Source: Bryopsis sp. KO-2023
Taxonomy: Eukaryota; Chlorophyta; Ulvophyceae; Bryopsidales; Bryopsidaceae
Direction of reading: 5' to 3'
Assembly: GCA_030272585.1 (NCBI GenBank)
Contig: BSYQ01000003.1
Location: 7,626,001-7,690,000 of the forward strand
Length of the DNA stretch: 64,000 bases
The notes below the pieces were generated by a model. The model was not told where the DNA came from. It saw nothing but the letters and a program-made list of their open reading frames with translations, and did not search any database. Made by a program: the position numbers and the translations under genes. Positions 26,577-38,614 of the stretch are shown piece by piece; within the stretch, counting starts at the first letter, position 1; the number at the start of each line of letters is the position of its first letter.

Positions 26577-27545
26577 ATTTCCAATCGCCCCTCTTCAGCG
26601 TGGTATTCTCCCGTAGCACACGCGCTAGCGCCCCTGCATAGCAAGCCGCGCATGAACAATTTTTCTCAGGACAGCCAAACAACGATCCCGTCTTTTGGGA
26701 AAGCGGAGTACATACTGTAGACGTCAACTGCGCCCAAAGAGAAAATCGGCAAATTGTCTGCCTGCATTACGTCAATATACCTGGCCTGGTTATCGCGGTC
26801 TGTGGCGCGCTCTGTCCCCTACAACCAAGTCCTGGAAAAAATCATGGCGACTGAGGAAAAGGAATGAACTCCAACGGGAGCGCAACCCCAAACAATGCAG
26901 CACGAAAGCCTTATGAATCCGGCCCAACACCACGAACTGAGAATTGACGGGGCAATAGACGGCAGGGAAATTCAATCAAAACAAGACAAACTTTTTGAGG
27001 GGACCAGGTTTCCCCGAACGTGAGTGACTGCACGAACACACGGCCAAACAGTAACGTTCGTATAACGCAGACCGCTGCTTCCCACTCGCCTATCGACGGA
27101 ACTGTTGCGGAGAAAAACCAGTATTGCGAGCAGGAAAGCTTTAGGCTCGATCCCAAGGTCGTCACATTGTGGCGGTTTTCTCGCACATCGTCGAATAGCC
27201 AGATCAACAATTACCGTAAAATCCAACTCTCGATCTATCCCGCCGCCGCCAGTCCTTCAACGGAAACTGAGTGGGTTTCACACAGAAGCGGCTGGGTTCG
27301 ACATGTTTTGACGTGGACATTGCACACACCTCGAACCGAGTCTAAGAGACTGAAGCGACCGCTCAAACTGGAGGACAAAACCCCCCTGGACTACACATTT
27401 TGTCCTGGGGAAAACACAGCCGGTCACGTTTATCCTTGGACCTTGTGCTGCGTTTACTTGCAATCAAGTCTCTGGAACGGTGTGATCTGGAGCGAAAGTC
27501 TTTATTGCGCACGCATTGTAAAACGACGATTCCGCTTACCTCGGG
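26577..27545. other. Bidirectional upstream region
   Basis: Separates the divergent DYRKP and ankyrin genes. No convincing coding exon; any promoter elements are not obvious by eye. Confidence 0.4.
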
Positions 27546-30500
27546 ATGCGTACTGGGACCAGTGGCGGCGCTGGCGCGTTCGCACGTATGCTTGGGATTT
27601 TGTTGTTGACAATAGTCGCTCCTTGTACATGCGATGCACATGAGCCGACCTATCTCGCAAACACAAGAGGTGCGTGGATTTTGAGCATGCCTGCCGATCA
27701 AAAGCCTCAACGACAATGGATGCAAACCCGGGACTGATTTGACTTCTGAATACTTTGAATGAAATGTGATTTTGCTGCAGTCTTTGCTCACCCCATCAAA
27801 AATGCCAGGGCGATGCTGCAGAAAAAGGTTTAATGAAAAATGTTGTGTTCACATCCATCAATCAGTCTAAAATCACAGTTCATTTGAAACTGCACATGCT
27901 AGAGTTTTCCAGGAATATTGCAGCAAACAGTTTTCACTCAGAATTTGCCACAAAATTTTCCAGGCAGAAAAGTCTGCTGAGGATCTTTTTCAAGCCGCCA
28001 AAAGGGGTGACCTGGTGGAAACTAGAGCCATCATAGAATGCTGTCCAGAACTGGTTGACTCAAAAGAAGAAGATGGCACCACCCCCCTGATTGCTGCTGT
28101 CCTGGAAGACAATTTGTCCATCGTCATCGCACTAATAGATGCAGGTGCCCCCCAATTTGCTTTACGAAATCGCCAGGCTCGGAACAGACTATCAAATTCT
28201 TTTGACAGTAGAAGACAAAAATGTTTTTTTTTTTTCTGTGGCTGGATTGCTTCTGTCTTGCATTACTGGCGAAATGCAATTTTTCAGTTTTTTTTTGGAG
28301 GTCATAATCTAATGGAGCCATCTCAGCAACTCCAAAGAGTTTTTTTTTTTTTAATTCTTCAGTATCCTGTCCTGGCTGGATGCATTTTTTTCAGTTCATC
28401 AAGAGTGCCTTGCAAATCTGGTTGAGCTGTTTTGCGTTAGGTGCTGACGTTGATGCTGAGACGACAGGAGGATTTTCTGCTTTGTTTGCGGCAGCTCAGT
28501 TTGGGTTCTTGCCAATAGTTCACAAACTAATTAGATCAGGTGAATTCCTTTGCTCCAGCTGTAGTTTGAAATCTCTCGAAAAGATTTTCTCCAGCCTCGA
28601 AACAATTTTTAAAGGAGGAAACGAATCGTTTCTATTGTGATGTGTTGCAGAGTAAGGAATATCATCTTTTGAACCCAGTGCAATATTGATGACAAACACC
28701 CTGATGCTGCTTTTTTAAATTCAAAAATATTCGTGGAATCGAGTACATGTTGAATGCACTCCAAATGTTCAAAACACAACTTCTGCATGGTCATTTTTTT
28801 GGTGATGGGTGTCTGTAGGGGCTGATGTGGAGCGCCAAACCTTTGAAGGGGCGACTCCTCTGCACATTGCAGCTCAAAAAGGGCATTTGAAAGTGGTGAA
28901 GGCACTTCTGAAAGCAGGCATGTATATTTTTGTTTTAATGAACACAAACCGTAAAATGCAGATAAAATAAGGAAAATACGACGACTCACCTTCAAAGGAA
29001 AATTTCAGGTGTGGAGCATATCTTTAGTTTAAACCATACAGAGAGGACACCCTGCTCCACAGCACTTTCCTACAGAATTTGAATGCATTGATTAAGGATA
29101 GACCCCACTATCATCAGCAAAATTTGCACGACCTTTGATATGATGAGTGATCCATTCTGTATTTTTTTCCTGAAGTGTAGGTGCAGAGATTGAAGCATTT
29201 TCTGATAATGGGAGCACCCCGTTACTTACAGCAGCCCAAGGTGGAAGCTTGGAAGTTGTGAAGGCATTGCTGGATGCTGGTGAGTGTGTTCATTGAAAAT
29301 CGAAGCAGAGGACAGGATTATCTTGTTTACCCACATTGTCAGACAGTCGTACAATTCATGCTCGCTGTCCGGAAATTAAAACAGCAGTGAAAAAGAGGAA
29401 CCTCTATACGCTAAAAACACTGCAACTCTCCTGAAGGACTGTGTTGATGCATGACCAGGGGCTGATCTGAACACCGAAAACTCTGAGGATGTTTCCCCAT
29501 TGATGTTGGCTGCAGCATCTGATAAACCCGATGTCCTCCAACTCTTGCTAGATGAGGGCGCCCAACTCAGTGCAAGAGATGCTTTTGGAAACACTGCCCT
29601 TCATTTCGCATCTCAATTCGGGAGTGAAAACTCTGTTGCTTTTCTGATAGAGCAAGGGGCAAACTCCTCTCTGGCGAATTTTGAGGGGCTGCTGCCTATG
29701 GATGTTGCGTGTGCTTGCCTGGATGCGGAAGCCCCCGGGAAAATGTGCAAGAAAGGGGAGTGCAAGAAGGATGACAGAGAAAAACTCCGAGAAGCGTTTG
29801 ATCTGGTAAGACATTTGCCCAAATTGCCAGATGAACAAAACTTATCAAGTGCAGTGGCTTTTTTTCCAACATCTATCTGCATTCATTGTAGGAAGATGTA
29901 CCAACACTGAAAGTGGTGTCATTGCCTGATGAAGCTCGAACGGCATCTGATTTGTGGGATGCAATTTTGGAGGGAGATGGTGAAGAAGTTGAAAGATTAA
30001 CGGAATGCTGTCCAGAGCTGATCGAGGAAAAGAGTTCCAAAGAGTCAAATCCTCCTCCTGGTGGAACAGCTCTATTCTTAGCAGCCAGTGTTGGAAATGC
30101 AGAAATCGTTGATATCCTCACAACAGCTGGTAGGGCGCGATTTCTTGCAGCGCGTAGTGGCGGTGGTGGTCGAATGAACTGAGGGATGGTTTGAAACATG
30201 CATCAGGTGCCGAAGTGGACTCGCAAACAGAGATCAACGCCACGGCTCTGCTTGTCGCTGCGGAGAAAGGCCATTTGACAGTCATAGAGACGCTCGTAGC
30301 TGCGGGTGGGTCGCCAATACAATTCCCAGCTGGATGCATGCACTCCAAAAACATCTTTTGCATGTGACGTGCCCGCACCCTGCATTGCCAGAAACTGTGT
30401 TGCTGTTTGGTGGTGCACAGGAGCCGATGTCAGCTTAAGGAATCGTGCAGGCGAGACTGCGCTGATGTACGCCGCTGCTTCTGATTTGCCGACTGCAGTA

Positions 30501-30767
30501 GCACTGTTGGTAGACAATGGAGCGGACGTGAACGCACAGAGCAGAGCGAAAGAAACAGCTTTGAATTTTGCTGCGTGGTTTGGCTCAAAGAGTGCCGTCG
30601 CTGCTCTCCTTGAAGTGGATGCTGACCCCACAATCGAGGATCTCGTTGGACTCAGTCCTTCGGATGTCGTTTGTGCTTGTTTAGAGGCGGATCAAGACCA
30701 CTTGCCCTGTGGAAAAGGGAAGTGCACTGAAGATGATATCGAGGACATCCAAGATATGATGACATGA
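27546..30767 (+). CDS. Signal-peptide ankyrin-repeat protein with internal duplication
   Basis: Ten exons: 27546-27669, 27781-27827, 27964-28144, 28441-28539, 28819-28917, 29181-29279, 29459-29805, 29892-30129, 30207-30305, 30421-30767, joining to 559 residues. Exon 1 encodes a classical signal peptide (MLGILLLTIVAPCTCDA region), so the repeats should enter the secretory pathway. Four exons are exactly 99 nt, each one ankyrin repeat with phase-1 borders in the G-AD/EV turn. Two exons of exactly 347 nt end the two halves with related caps: DVACACLDA then MCKKGEC, and DVVCACLEA then PCGKGKC. Both halves begin near ECCPEL(V/I). The intron after 28917 appears to use a GC donor. Function unknown; a binding scaffold is likely. 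Confidence 0.85.
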
Positions 30768-31345
30768 TATACATATCACAGACCGTGGTGCCCTGCTGCG
30801 GAGAGCGCGTGAATTGACGCTAAAGCTTGTTGTGCAATTACAGTATTGGAAGAAAAAAGCTACTTTGTCTATCAGTATCCTCACAAGTTGACTATCCCCA
30901 TTATCTGTGGTCTTATCTCAGAGCATTATTTTCTTTGTATTTCACAAGGACCAACACGCACGTGTTTTGATTTCTGTAATTTTGTAGTCCACCTAAACTG
31001 ATATATGAGTGCATTCAATCCTGGGCCTCAAGATAAGCCAGATTTTTGCTTCCGTCAACACATTCTTGGTCGAATGTGTTGACCAAGAATGGATAGACGT
31101 GGCCTTTTCTTTTATTGGTGGTGGTATCCCAGATATGCATTATTTCACATAGAAGGAACCAAACAGTTCAGAGCGAAAGAACTCACCCACATCGATTCTC
31201 ACATTCTGGTCGATTCTCCAACCTACAATGCTTCCAACGCATCTTAACCCAGACCCGCTTCACTAAACCCTAAACTATTCCATCACCACATGCAAGGAAC
31301 AAAACGAAAGTCCGAGAAAAGCCATTTAAAAACTGATTAAGCAAT
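30768..31345. other. Intergenic, no gene recognised
   Basis: Convergent 3' regions of the ankyrin gene and the helical-repeat gene. No coding sequence supported. It includes an imperfect palindrome around 31060-31095 (ACACATTCTTGGTC followed by GACCAAGAATG), which could form a hairpin. Confidence 0.4.
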
Positions 31346-32700
31346 TTATGCAAACTGGAAATCATCCCAGTACCTCGAATCCGATTTCAGTCCCAACTTT
31401 TCAAATGAATCTATCAAAGTCTGGGTGTCTTTTTTGTTAAACGTGTCAGAGTGTTTGGAAGCCACTTCCGCCATGGCTTCAATGAAGTTCATATCCTCTG
31501 TGTGACCACTGATTGCTAAAGCCTCCACAGTTAAAGTAATATCTCTGGGCAAAGCTGAGCTCATCCTCATTCTGTATTGCATCAATAGTCTGGAGAAAAA
31601 CGCTCTACCTTCAGTATGGCCCATTTTCGCCAGTGCCCAGGTCAAATTGCCAACAGCCTCAGGTCTGAATTTCTCGATTTGGTCGTGCAGCACTCCCAAG
31701 TATTCCGACAAAATGCCCTCCTCGTCTTCCAGATCCATTTTAGCCATGGCATATGCAATCCCAGAGATCATGTCTGAATCGGCCTCGTTGGCATGCCCTT
31801 TCAAAGCTCTCAGCAAATTCTTGGCCGATTCGACATCATCTTTCTTAACCTCCGCAATCCCCAACAGCGACAGGACGACAGACCTAGGCTTTGCCTCCGG
31901 GGCCATATTTACCATAGTGTCTGTAGCTTTTTGGATCAATTGCTCATGATTCATCCCAGTCAATGCAAGTCTTTTGACGTCAGGAGACAGACTGTAGTAA
32001 TGCAAAACGGTGGCTGCATGGTGGTCTGACATGTTTGACATCATTTCCCCAGCCTTCGACATCAATTCCGCAATGAACTCTCTATGTTTGAGTATCAATT
32101 CCCCTGGATTGGGAAACAAGGACAGCAACACAGCAGATTTGTGGAGCATGGTGGCCACACAAACGACATCCACCACAGCATCGTACACTTTGGAATATCC
32201 ACTGAAGCTCTCCATCATGTCGATATACACTTTTTCGGCTGTAGCACCGCTCATTACATGGGAACCCTTGTCACGCAGCTTCAACAGTCTGCTGAGTGCT
32301 TTTCTGTACCAATTCATGATCTTTTTGTTGAATCGCATGGATGTCATGATGGGTTCGTCCATTGCTACCTCGCTCAGCATCCGCCTTTGCACCTTCCATC
32401 CACAAAATTCTTTATCCTATTTGCCTCTGCTAACGTTGCATGGTTTGAAAATGTCTTCAGACGATATTTTTGCCGGACAGTTTGTTCGTAGCAGTTTCGC
32501 ACAACCGTCAATAAGCAGAATAGGGAAGCAAACAATTTTACTTGCTGGGGCTCACCAGTGAAGGGCTCCAGTTGTCTTGACTGGCAGGCCTGTTCGAAAG
32601 CAATGCACTTTTTACTTGTGTATAAACCAAATTTTTGTAGCTTGTCAAACCAGGCGGGGTGCTCAAAAGCATTTCCACCACAGGTCAACGATTGACCATC
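31346..32700 (-). CDS. Helical-repeat protein, FASTK/heptatricopeptide-like, probably organellar
   Basis: The main exon (32416-31346, 356 codons then stop) is preceded by an exon ending at 32542 with GEPQQ; further 5' exons upstream of 32700 are unresolved. The protein is alpha-helical with repeats such as GNLTWALAKMGHTEGRAFFS and SGIAYAMAKMDLEDEEG, resembling helical repeats of FASTK-type and other organellar RNA-binding families (inference). There is no C-terminal RAP domain; the chain ends soon after the last repeat (YWDDFQFA). In algae such proteins usually act in chloroplast or mitochondrial RNA processing. N-terminus and targeting are not determined. Confidence 0.55.
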
Positions 32701-33265
32701 ACCTTGATATTGGAACACTCTCTGCAGCGGCCAGCGATGAGAACCATGATGATTGAGGTTTCTCAACTGATCTCTGCTCCGGATGACCAATTGTGTCATC
32801 CAAAGGATGCCATCCCCAAACCCTGCCAACAATTGAATCATTGATTCAATGTGGAGACATGCAATCACCATCCACAATTCAGCATGAATTCAAGCCAAAG
32901 AGGGACAAACTCACGCCGCCAAAGCAGATCTAGACCCCTGGCCCTGAAGAGCCCGGCGCCCAAGCACAGTTGCGACAAAACTCATGGGCGCAGTGGATTC
33001 CACCTCCGAATGCAAGAAAGGCCACGAGTATATTCCTTAATGCAGAGAGCGTCTGTTCAATGCAAAACTTCCGTGGCCCCCACCTCCCTCTCCGAATTTG
33101 AATTACCCACCGCCGTTTTTGAGTTTCTTGCATTGGACTGCAACGATGGTGACTCACCTGGTTAATTTCATTTTTAGGTGGCCCCATGTGGATGTGCTTG
33201 TTGGCTGGTTTGCTGCTTCCTTGTATCCCCACAGCGTCTAAGTCTTCATCAAATCCCAAAGCAAA

Positions 33266-36028
33266 ATGCGCAGCCTGGTAGGCAGGGGTGTGGTGCGCTC
33301 GTGGTCAATTTTCCGGCGCGAATCTGCTCTGAGGGTCGTGTCTGCGGTCCCCTCGCGCTCCGCAAGCGGGAGGGCCAAAGGCAAGGGCAAAGGCAAGCCC
33401 AATGATGGAGATGATGAAGAGCTGAAAAAAAAAAAGGTACCGAGAAACTAGACGAAATCCTGCCTTCTTATTTTCCATTGATTCTACATGTGGGCTCTGA
33501 ACTGGATGCCTGTTTGAAATGATGGCTTCTTTGATCCAGATTGTGTGAAGCTGGTTCGGCATCACTGCCTCGCATATGATGTTATATGCTGATATCTAGA
33601 ACATCGCTCTCTACCCTTGGACATCCATGCTTTTTTGTAAATACAATGGTTTTTCTTGTGGATCATTTGGGAAGCTTCAAGTATTTGAATAGCAAATTGG
33701 AGGGTGTGTTTTTTCTGTGAAAAGAGGCAAGATTAACAGGGAGGATGTCCATTGAAAATGATTTGTGTTGCAGGCTCAAATGCTCGAGGACGCCATTAAG
33801 AAGCTCAATGCTGATTATGGAAAGGGTCATTTGATGAGACTGGGAGATGTGGAATTCCAGAAAGTGTGAGTTAGATTTCTCTGTACAATTGGATTGATAA
33901 GATTGCGCAGTTTGCAAAATATCACAGCTCAGTGGACTCAGTCTTTCTCACCAGGGGTCTACAATAAAGCATGTACATCCAGTCAGTTGTTCTATTTTCT
34001 TTCGTTCACAGCGAAACAACATCAAGCGGAGCTATGTCCCTGGATTTGGCTCTTGGAGGGGGTTTCCCCAAGGGCAGAATTGTTGAGGTGCGATTCAAAT
34101 CTGGCCGTTCTATTCTGCTCCCTAAATTTTGATTTTAATTTTTCCTCCTCTCAATCTTCTTTCATTACCTTTCAGGTCCTTTCAGGTGTGATATCTTGAT
34201 GTCCAGTGAAATTATTTACTTTTTGAAATCAAAACTGATCGCCAAGCTTAGTCATCGATGGGAGTTTGCTGACTAGCCAAGTTGATTCTCATCCATCCTT
34301 GGGATGAACCTAGCAACCGCCGTTTTTTCAATAATGCGATCTGTTGACTTTCATTTTGTGGTTCATTTCATTTCATTCAGATTTTTGGTCCGGAAAGTTC
34401 TGGCAAGACCTCCATGGCTCTGAGCGCAATGGCTGCGGTTCAAAAAGAGGGTGGAAATGTCGTCCTTATTGACGCTGAACACGCATTTGACCCAGTTTAT
34501 GCCCAGGTACTTCGTTTTCCCAACATCTAGCGTGTGTCTAAAAAAAAGTGCCAAAAGATTGAAGATATTGGGTCTGTCCGTGGGCTTGGGAACAGCGCCA
34601 TTGAGGATTGTTTCTCATTGCAGAAAATCGGGGTTGTTATTGATGACTTATTCATGTGCCAACCTTCGAGTGGGGAAGAAGCCTTGGAAACTGTGGACAG
34701 ACTGGCAAGAACAGGGACGGTGTCCATGATTTGCGTGGACAGTGTTTCGGCTCTAATGCCGAGATCGGAGCTGCAGGGTGAAATGGGGCAAGCCCAAGTC
34801 GGAGTCCAAGCCAGAATGATGAGTCAAGGGCTGCGTAAATTGGTGGAGTCTGCTTCGAAATTCGGTTGCACCATTTTGTTCATCAATCAGATTCGATACA
34901 AGGTGAAGCTTCTCTCCCCAATTTGAATTGAAAGTATTTTACACAAGGCCAAAAGGCCGAGTGCAGCCCGTTCAAGGAAACGTGTTATTGGCTGACTCAG
35001 AAAGAAAATACCAGATCATCACATTGTCCATATCGAGCTCTCTCTCCCAAATCTTTCCAAATGTGTTTGCCCTTGCACCCAATAGTACAAAAATGTATGA
35101 TATCATTGAAACAGCCACAGAATTAATAGAATTGCGCTGGTGTTTTTTTTCTTCTACAGATTGGAGTTCTATACGGTAATCCTGAAACCACGAGTGGAGG
35201 GAATGCGCTCAAATTTTATTCATCCGTTAGACTGGATGTTCGTAAGAAAGAGCAGTTGGGAACTGACAAAGAGAAGCCCATTGGTATAAAAATCAAGTGC
35301 AAAGTGGTGAAGAACAAAGTAGCTCCACCCTTTAGAGTGGCAGAAGTGGATTTCCTTTTTGGTGAGTGCATGCTTCATGGAGAACTGTTTGATAGCCCCC
35401 CCCTTGTCACATTGACATCCTTTTCTGTTTTTCTTGAATTTTTTTTTTTTTTTGGGAAAGGCGTTTGGGGCTGAGAATGAGCAGCTCTGAAAAATCTGTG
35501 GTGGACACATTATCGCAGGAAAGAAAGTGCAGGAAAAAATCAGATGCTTTAGATACTTTTTTTTTTTTTGTCGTAAGAGCAAAAGGGATGTGCCCATCAT
35601 TGTTCTTGTTCTATCGAGTTTATACTTATTCAGGATACAGAGCAGTGTGTGTCGGATATGGAGGATTTGTTTCTGTTTCGGTTGCTGTGGGCTATTATTT
35701 GACCAGCTGTGTTTTTATCTTGTGTTTAGAGTCTGGAGTCAACAAGGTTGGCTGCACTTTGGATGCTGCCGAGAAGCTGGGAGTGGTGAAAGCGAACGGG
35801 GCTTGGTACTACATGGGTGACACAAAGTTAGGCCAAGGCAGAGACAGAGTTATTGAATATCTCAAGAGCAGTCCAGAGGTCTTGGAGGAAATCGAAACAA
35901 AAACCAGACTTTGCTTTACTGAAAGCGACGATGCTTTGGGCACTGGCCCTGTGGATGTGGATGTGGATGTTGATGGGGAAGTGTCTGATGGGGACGATGC
36001 TGTACGGCAGCAAGATATTGCTGCATGA
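33266..36028 (+). CDS. RECA: Organellar RecA recombinase
   Basis: DNA strand-exchange ATPase for recombinational repair in mitochondria or plastids. Seven exons: 33266-33436, 33774-33865, 34012-34087, 34381-34506, 34624-34902, 35160-35361, 35730-36028, totalling 414 residues. Exon 1 is an Arg/Ser-rich targeting peptide of about 45 residues with a Lys/Gly-rich linker. The core has [20 protein letters not shown], Walker A GPESSGKT, Walker B-type [12 protein letters not shown], loop L1 region [20 protein letters not shown], and FINQIR. The C-terminal domain is followed by an acidic tail with a VDVDVDVDG run, as in many bacterial RecA proteins. Which organelle it serves cannot be decided from the sequence. 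Confidence 0.95.
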
Positions 36029-36767
36029 AGCCCATATTTGCTCAATGTTAGGAAAGGAGAAGAAAAACACAAAAAAATGCTCTTTTTTTGGAAATCAATG
36101 GATGGCAGTTTTGTTTATTTCTCTGTGTTCTTTTCGCTTATGCAGTATGAAAGTAGAATAGCCATTGGATAGAGGGGTGCCAGGGGGCGGGGGAATCGAT
36201 AGAATTCGGTGGTGTACAATGAATGGTGGCTGAGTTTCGAGGCAGTGATGAATGAGGTTTAATTGTGGTGCAATGTTTTTCTTGTCAACGACATTAGTGC
36301 AGAGGCATCCATTGAGGTGGGTTGATGATTACCATATCGTACACTATCTTGTACGGATGTGCCAGAAAGGTAAACCTGTAAGACTCTACAAATGTGGATA
36401 TATGGTCCAACCAAATTGATTATTGTAGAGAGCCATTGATATGGACTTCCAACACAACAAAACCCCCTTTTCAGGTTTTTCTGAATCAACATGCTCCAAA
36501 TCTGTTGACAAGCCATTGTGTGAGGCATGGAAATTTCTGTTCTGTGGGTTGGGCCAAATAGGCTGGCTTACGTTATCCCATCTCCGAGCTATTGACCGGA
36601 TAAAACCAGCAGGGAGGAGCAAAATTCATTTTCATAAGTTAGCTTGCTGCCCAGGAGTACTTTTTTCTCTGCATCTAAGAAACACCAGTTCGTCTTACAG
36701 TACAATGTTCAAAACTCTCTCCGAATACACTGCTCTCAAAACGTGCTAGAGGGAATGAGGACGAAGC
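36029..36767. other. Intergenic, no gene recognised
   Basis: Convergent 3' ends of RecA and SufS; no supported coding sequence. Confidence 0.4.
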
Positions 36768-38583
36768 TCACATGCCAGCATCCCTGAAAAACTTGATGGC
36801 ATCTTCCAAGACATCAACAAACGTGTCGACTTCAGCTGTAGTGTTGTACAGGTAAAGGCTGGCCCGAGCCGACGCTGAGACATCAAAATATCTGTGAAGC
36901 GGCTGGGTGCAGTGATGCCCAGACCGAATCGCCACCCCTACATATTGTCAAGATTGGGTGTTAACTGGCCAGATATGGAGTGCAGGTAAAAAAAACAAAC
37001 CATCTGCTGATGAAATTTGCATGACTTCAGCGCCCCTACAAGGGCTGAAAAACATACCCAAAAATTGTAAGAAAATCAATAGGAAGCCCCAAGTCAGAGC
37101 CACCAATTTTGTTAAAACTTGACAATGTGGTTTTGTTCAATTTCTTCACCAGCCACACCTTGCTGATCAACTACAGCAGCCAAATCTGTGGCATGCAATC
37201 CCTCCACATTGAACGAACACAACGAAGCTCGACCAAGCGAAGGAGGTGGTCCGTAAATCCTCAAACCGTCCACAGCACTCAACTGAAACACAAGCAATGG
37301 CATCAACAGAAATTCACTTGGTACAAACTAACCCCCCTTTTCAAATTTACTCACCCTTCCAACTAGCAATGTGTATCTTCGACAGTACGACCCAAATTCT
37401 TCACCCAAGGAATATCAAAAAGTAGACAAAACCCCTCTCCAAAAAATCATTGGGCACTACATCTATTCCAACATACCTTTTCGTAAAGATACCCTCCAAT
37501 TTCCTCCTCGTAGCTCTGAACCTTGTCCATTCCAATGCCAGAGAGATAATCACAGGCAGCCCCCAACCCTATGGCTTCTGCAATAGCCGGTGTTCCCGCC
37601 TCAAACCGCCCAGGAGGGGGGGCAAAAGTCGAGTGATCCAGAAAAACATCCTGAATCATTTCCCCACCCCCCATGAACGGCTCCATCTCTTCCAAAACTG
37701 AATACTTCCCTGAACCATCCACGTCTCAATCGTTACAACCAATCCGCACTCTTTGCTGCTGTTACTAGTAGCTTTTCCAAAAGGTAGGGTTGTGCCCATG
37801 TCGGGGTTGGGAAGGGCTTTCAAAAATTCAAAACACACATCCCAGAAGAACTTCTGCAGGTTTTAAACGAAGGAATTGACCACATGATTTTCTAGATGAT
37901 GCAGTGTCTTACCCCATAAGAATCCACACCCAGTGGGACCGCACATTTTGTGACCTGATGCAACAATCCAATCAGCGCCCAATTCCTGAACATCCACTGG
38001 CCGATTTGGGACCGATTGGCAGCAATCCAGCAGAACCTTGGCTCCGACTCTGTGAGCTGTTTCACATATTTCCTCGGCAGGCGAGACGCTGCCCAACATG
38101 TTGGAGATGTGCACTGTTGTGACCAGCTTCGTTTTGTCGCTCAGTAGCTCCCTGAAATGCTGTCAATCGAAATCAACTAACCAAACTTCCGCAGGAGGAA
38201 GAGCTTGCGTTCTTATTCCAATCACTCAGCAGCCTTGTTCTTTTTTATTGTGTTGGCTAAAAGAAAAACTGTGCTGCCGATTTGTTTCATGGAATTCAAG
38301 GAAATCAAAAACATCAGCTCTGGAGCTTGTGAATGCAAAAATAGGCAGCATTAGCCTCAAAAACCAACATGTTCATCAAACACTCCTCACCTTCATGTCG
38401 AATTCTTCAGTGTCTTCCGTGAGTTTGACGTGTTTCAACTGGGCCCCAGTTTTCTCGGCGATCATTTGCCAAGGGACAGTGTTGCTGTGATGCTCAGCCA
38501 CAGAAAGAATGATCTACACACAAAAACCAAAAATTACATTACATGAAAGAATAGATTTTAGGTCAATGTACATGCCAACATAA

Positions 38584-38614
<31 letters not shown>

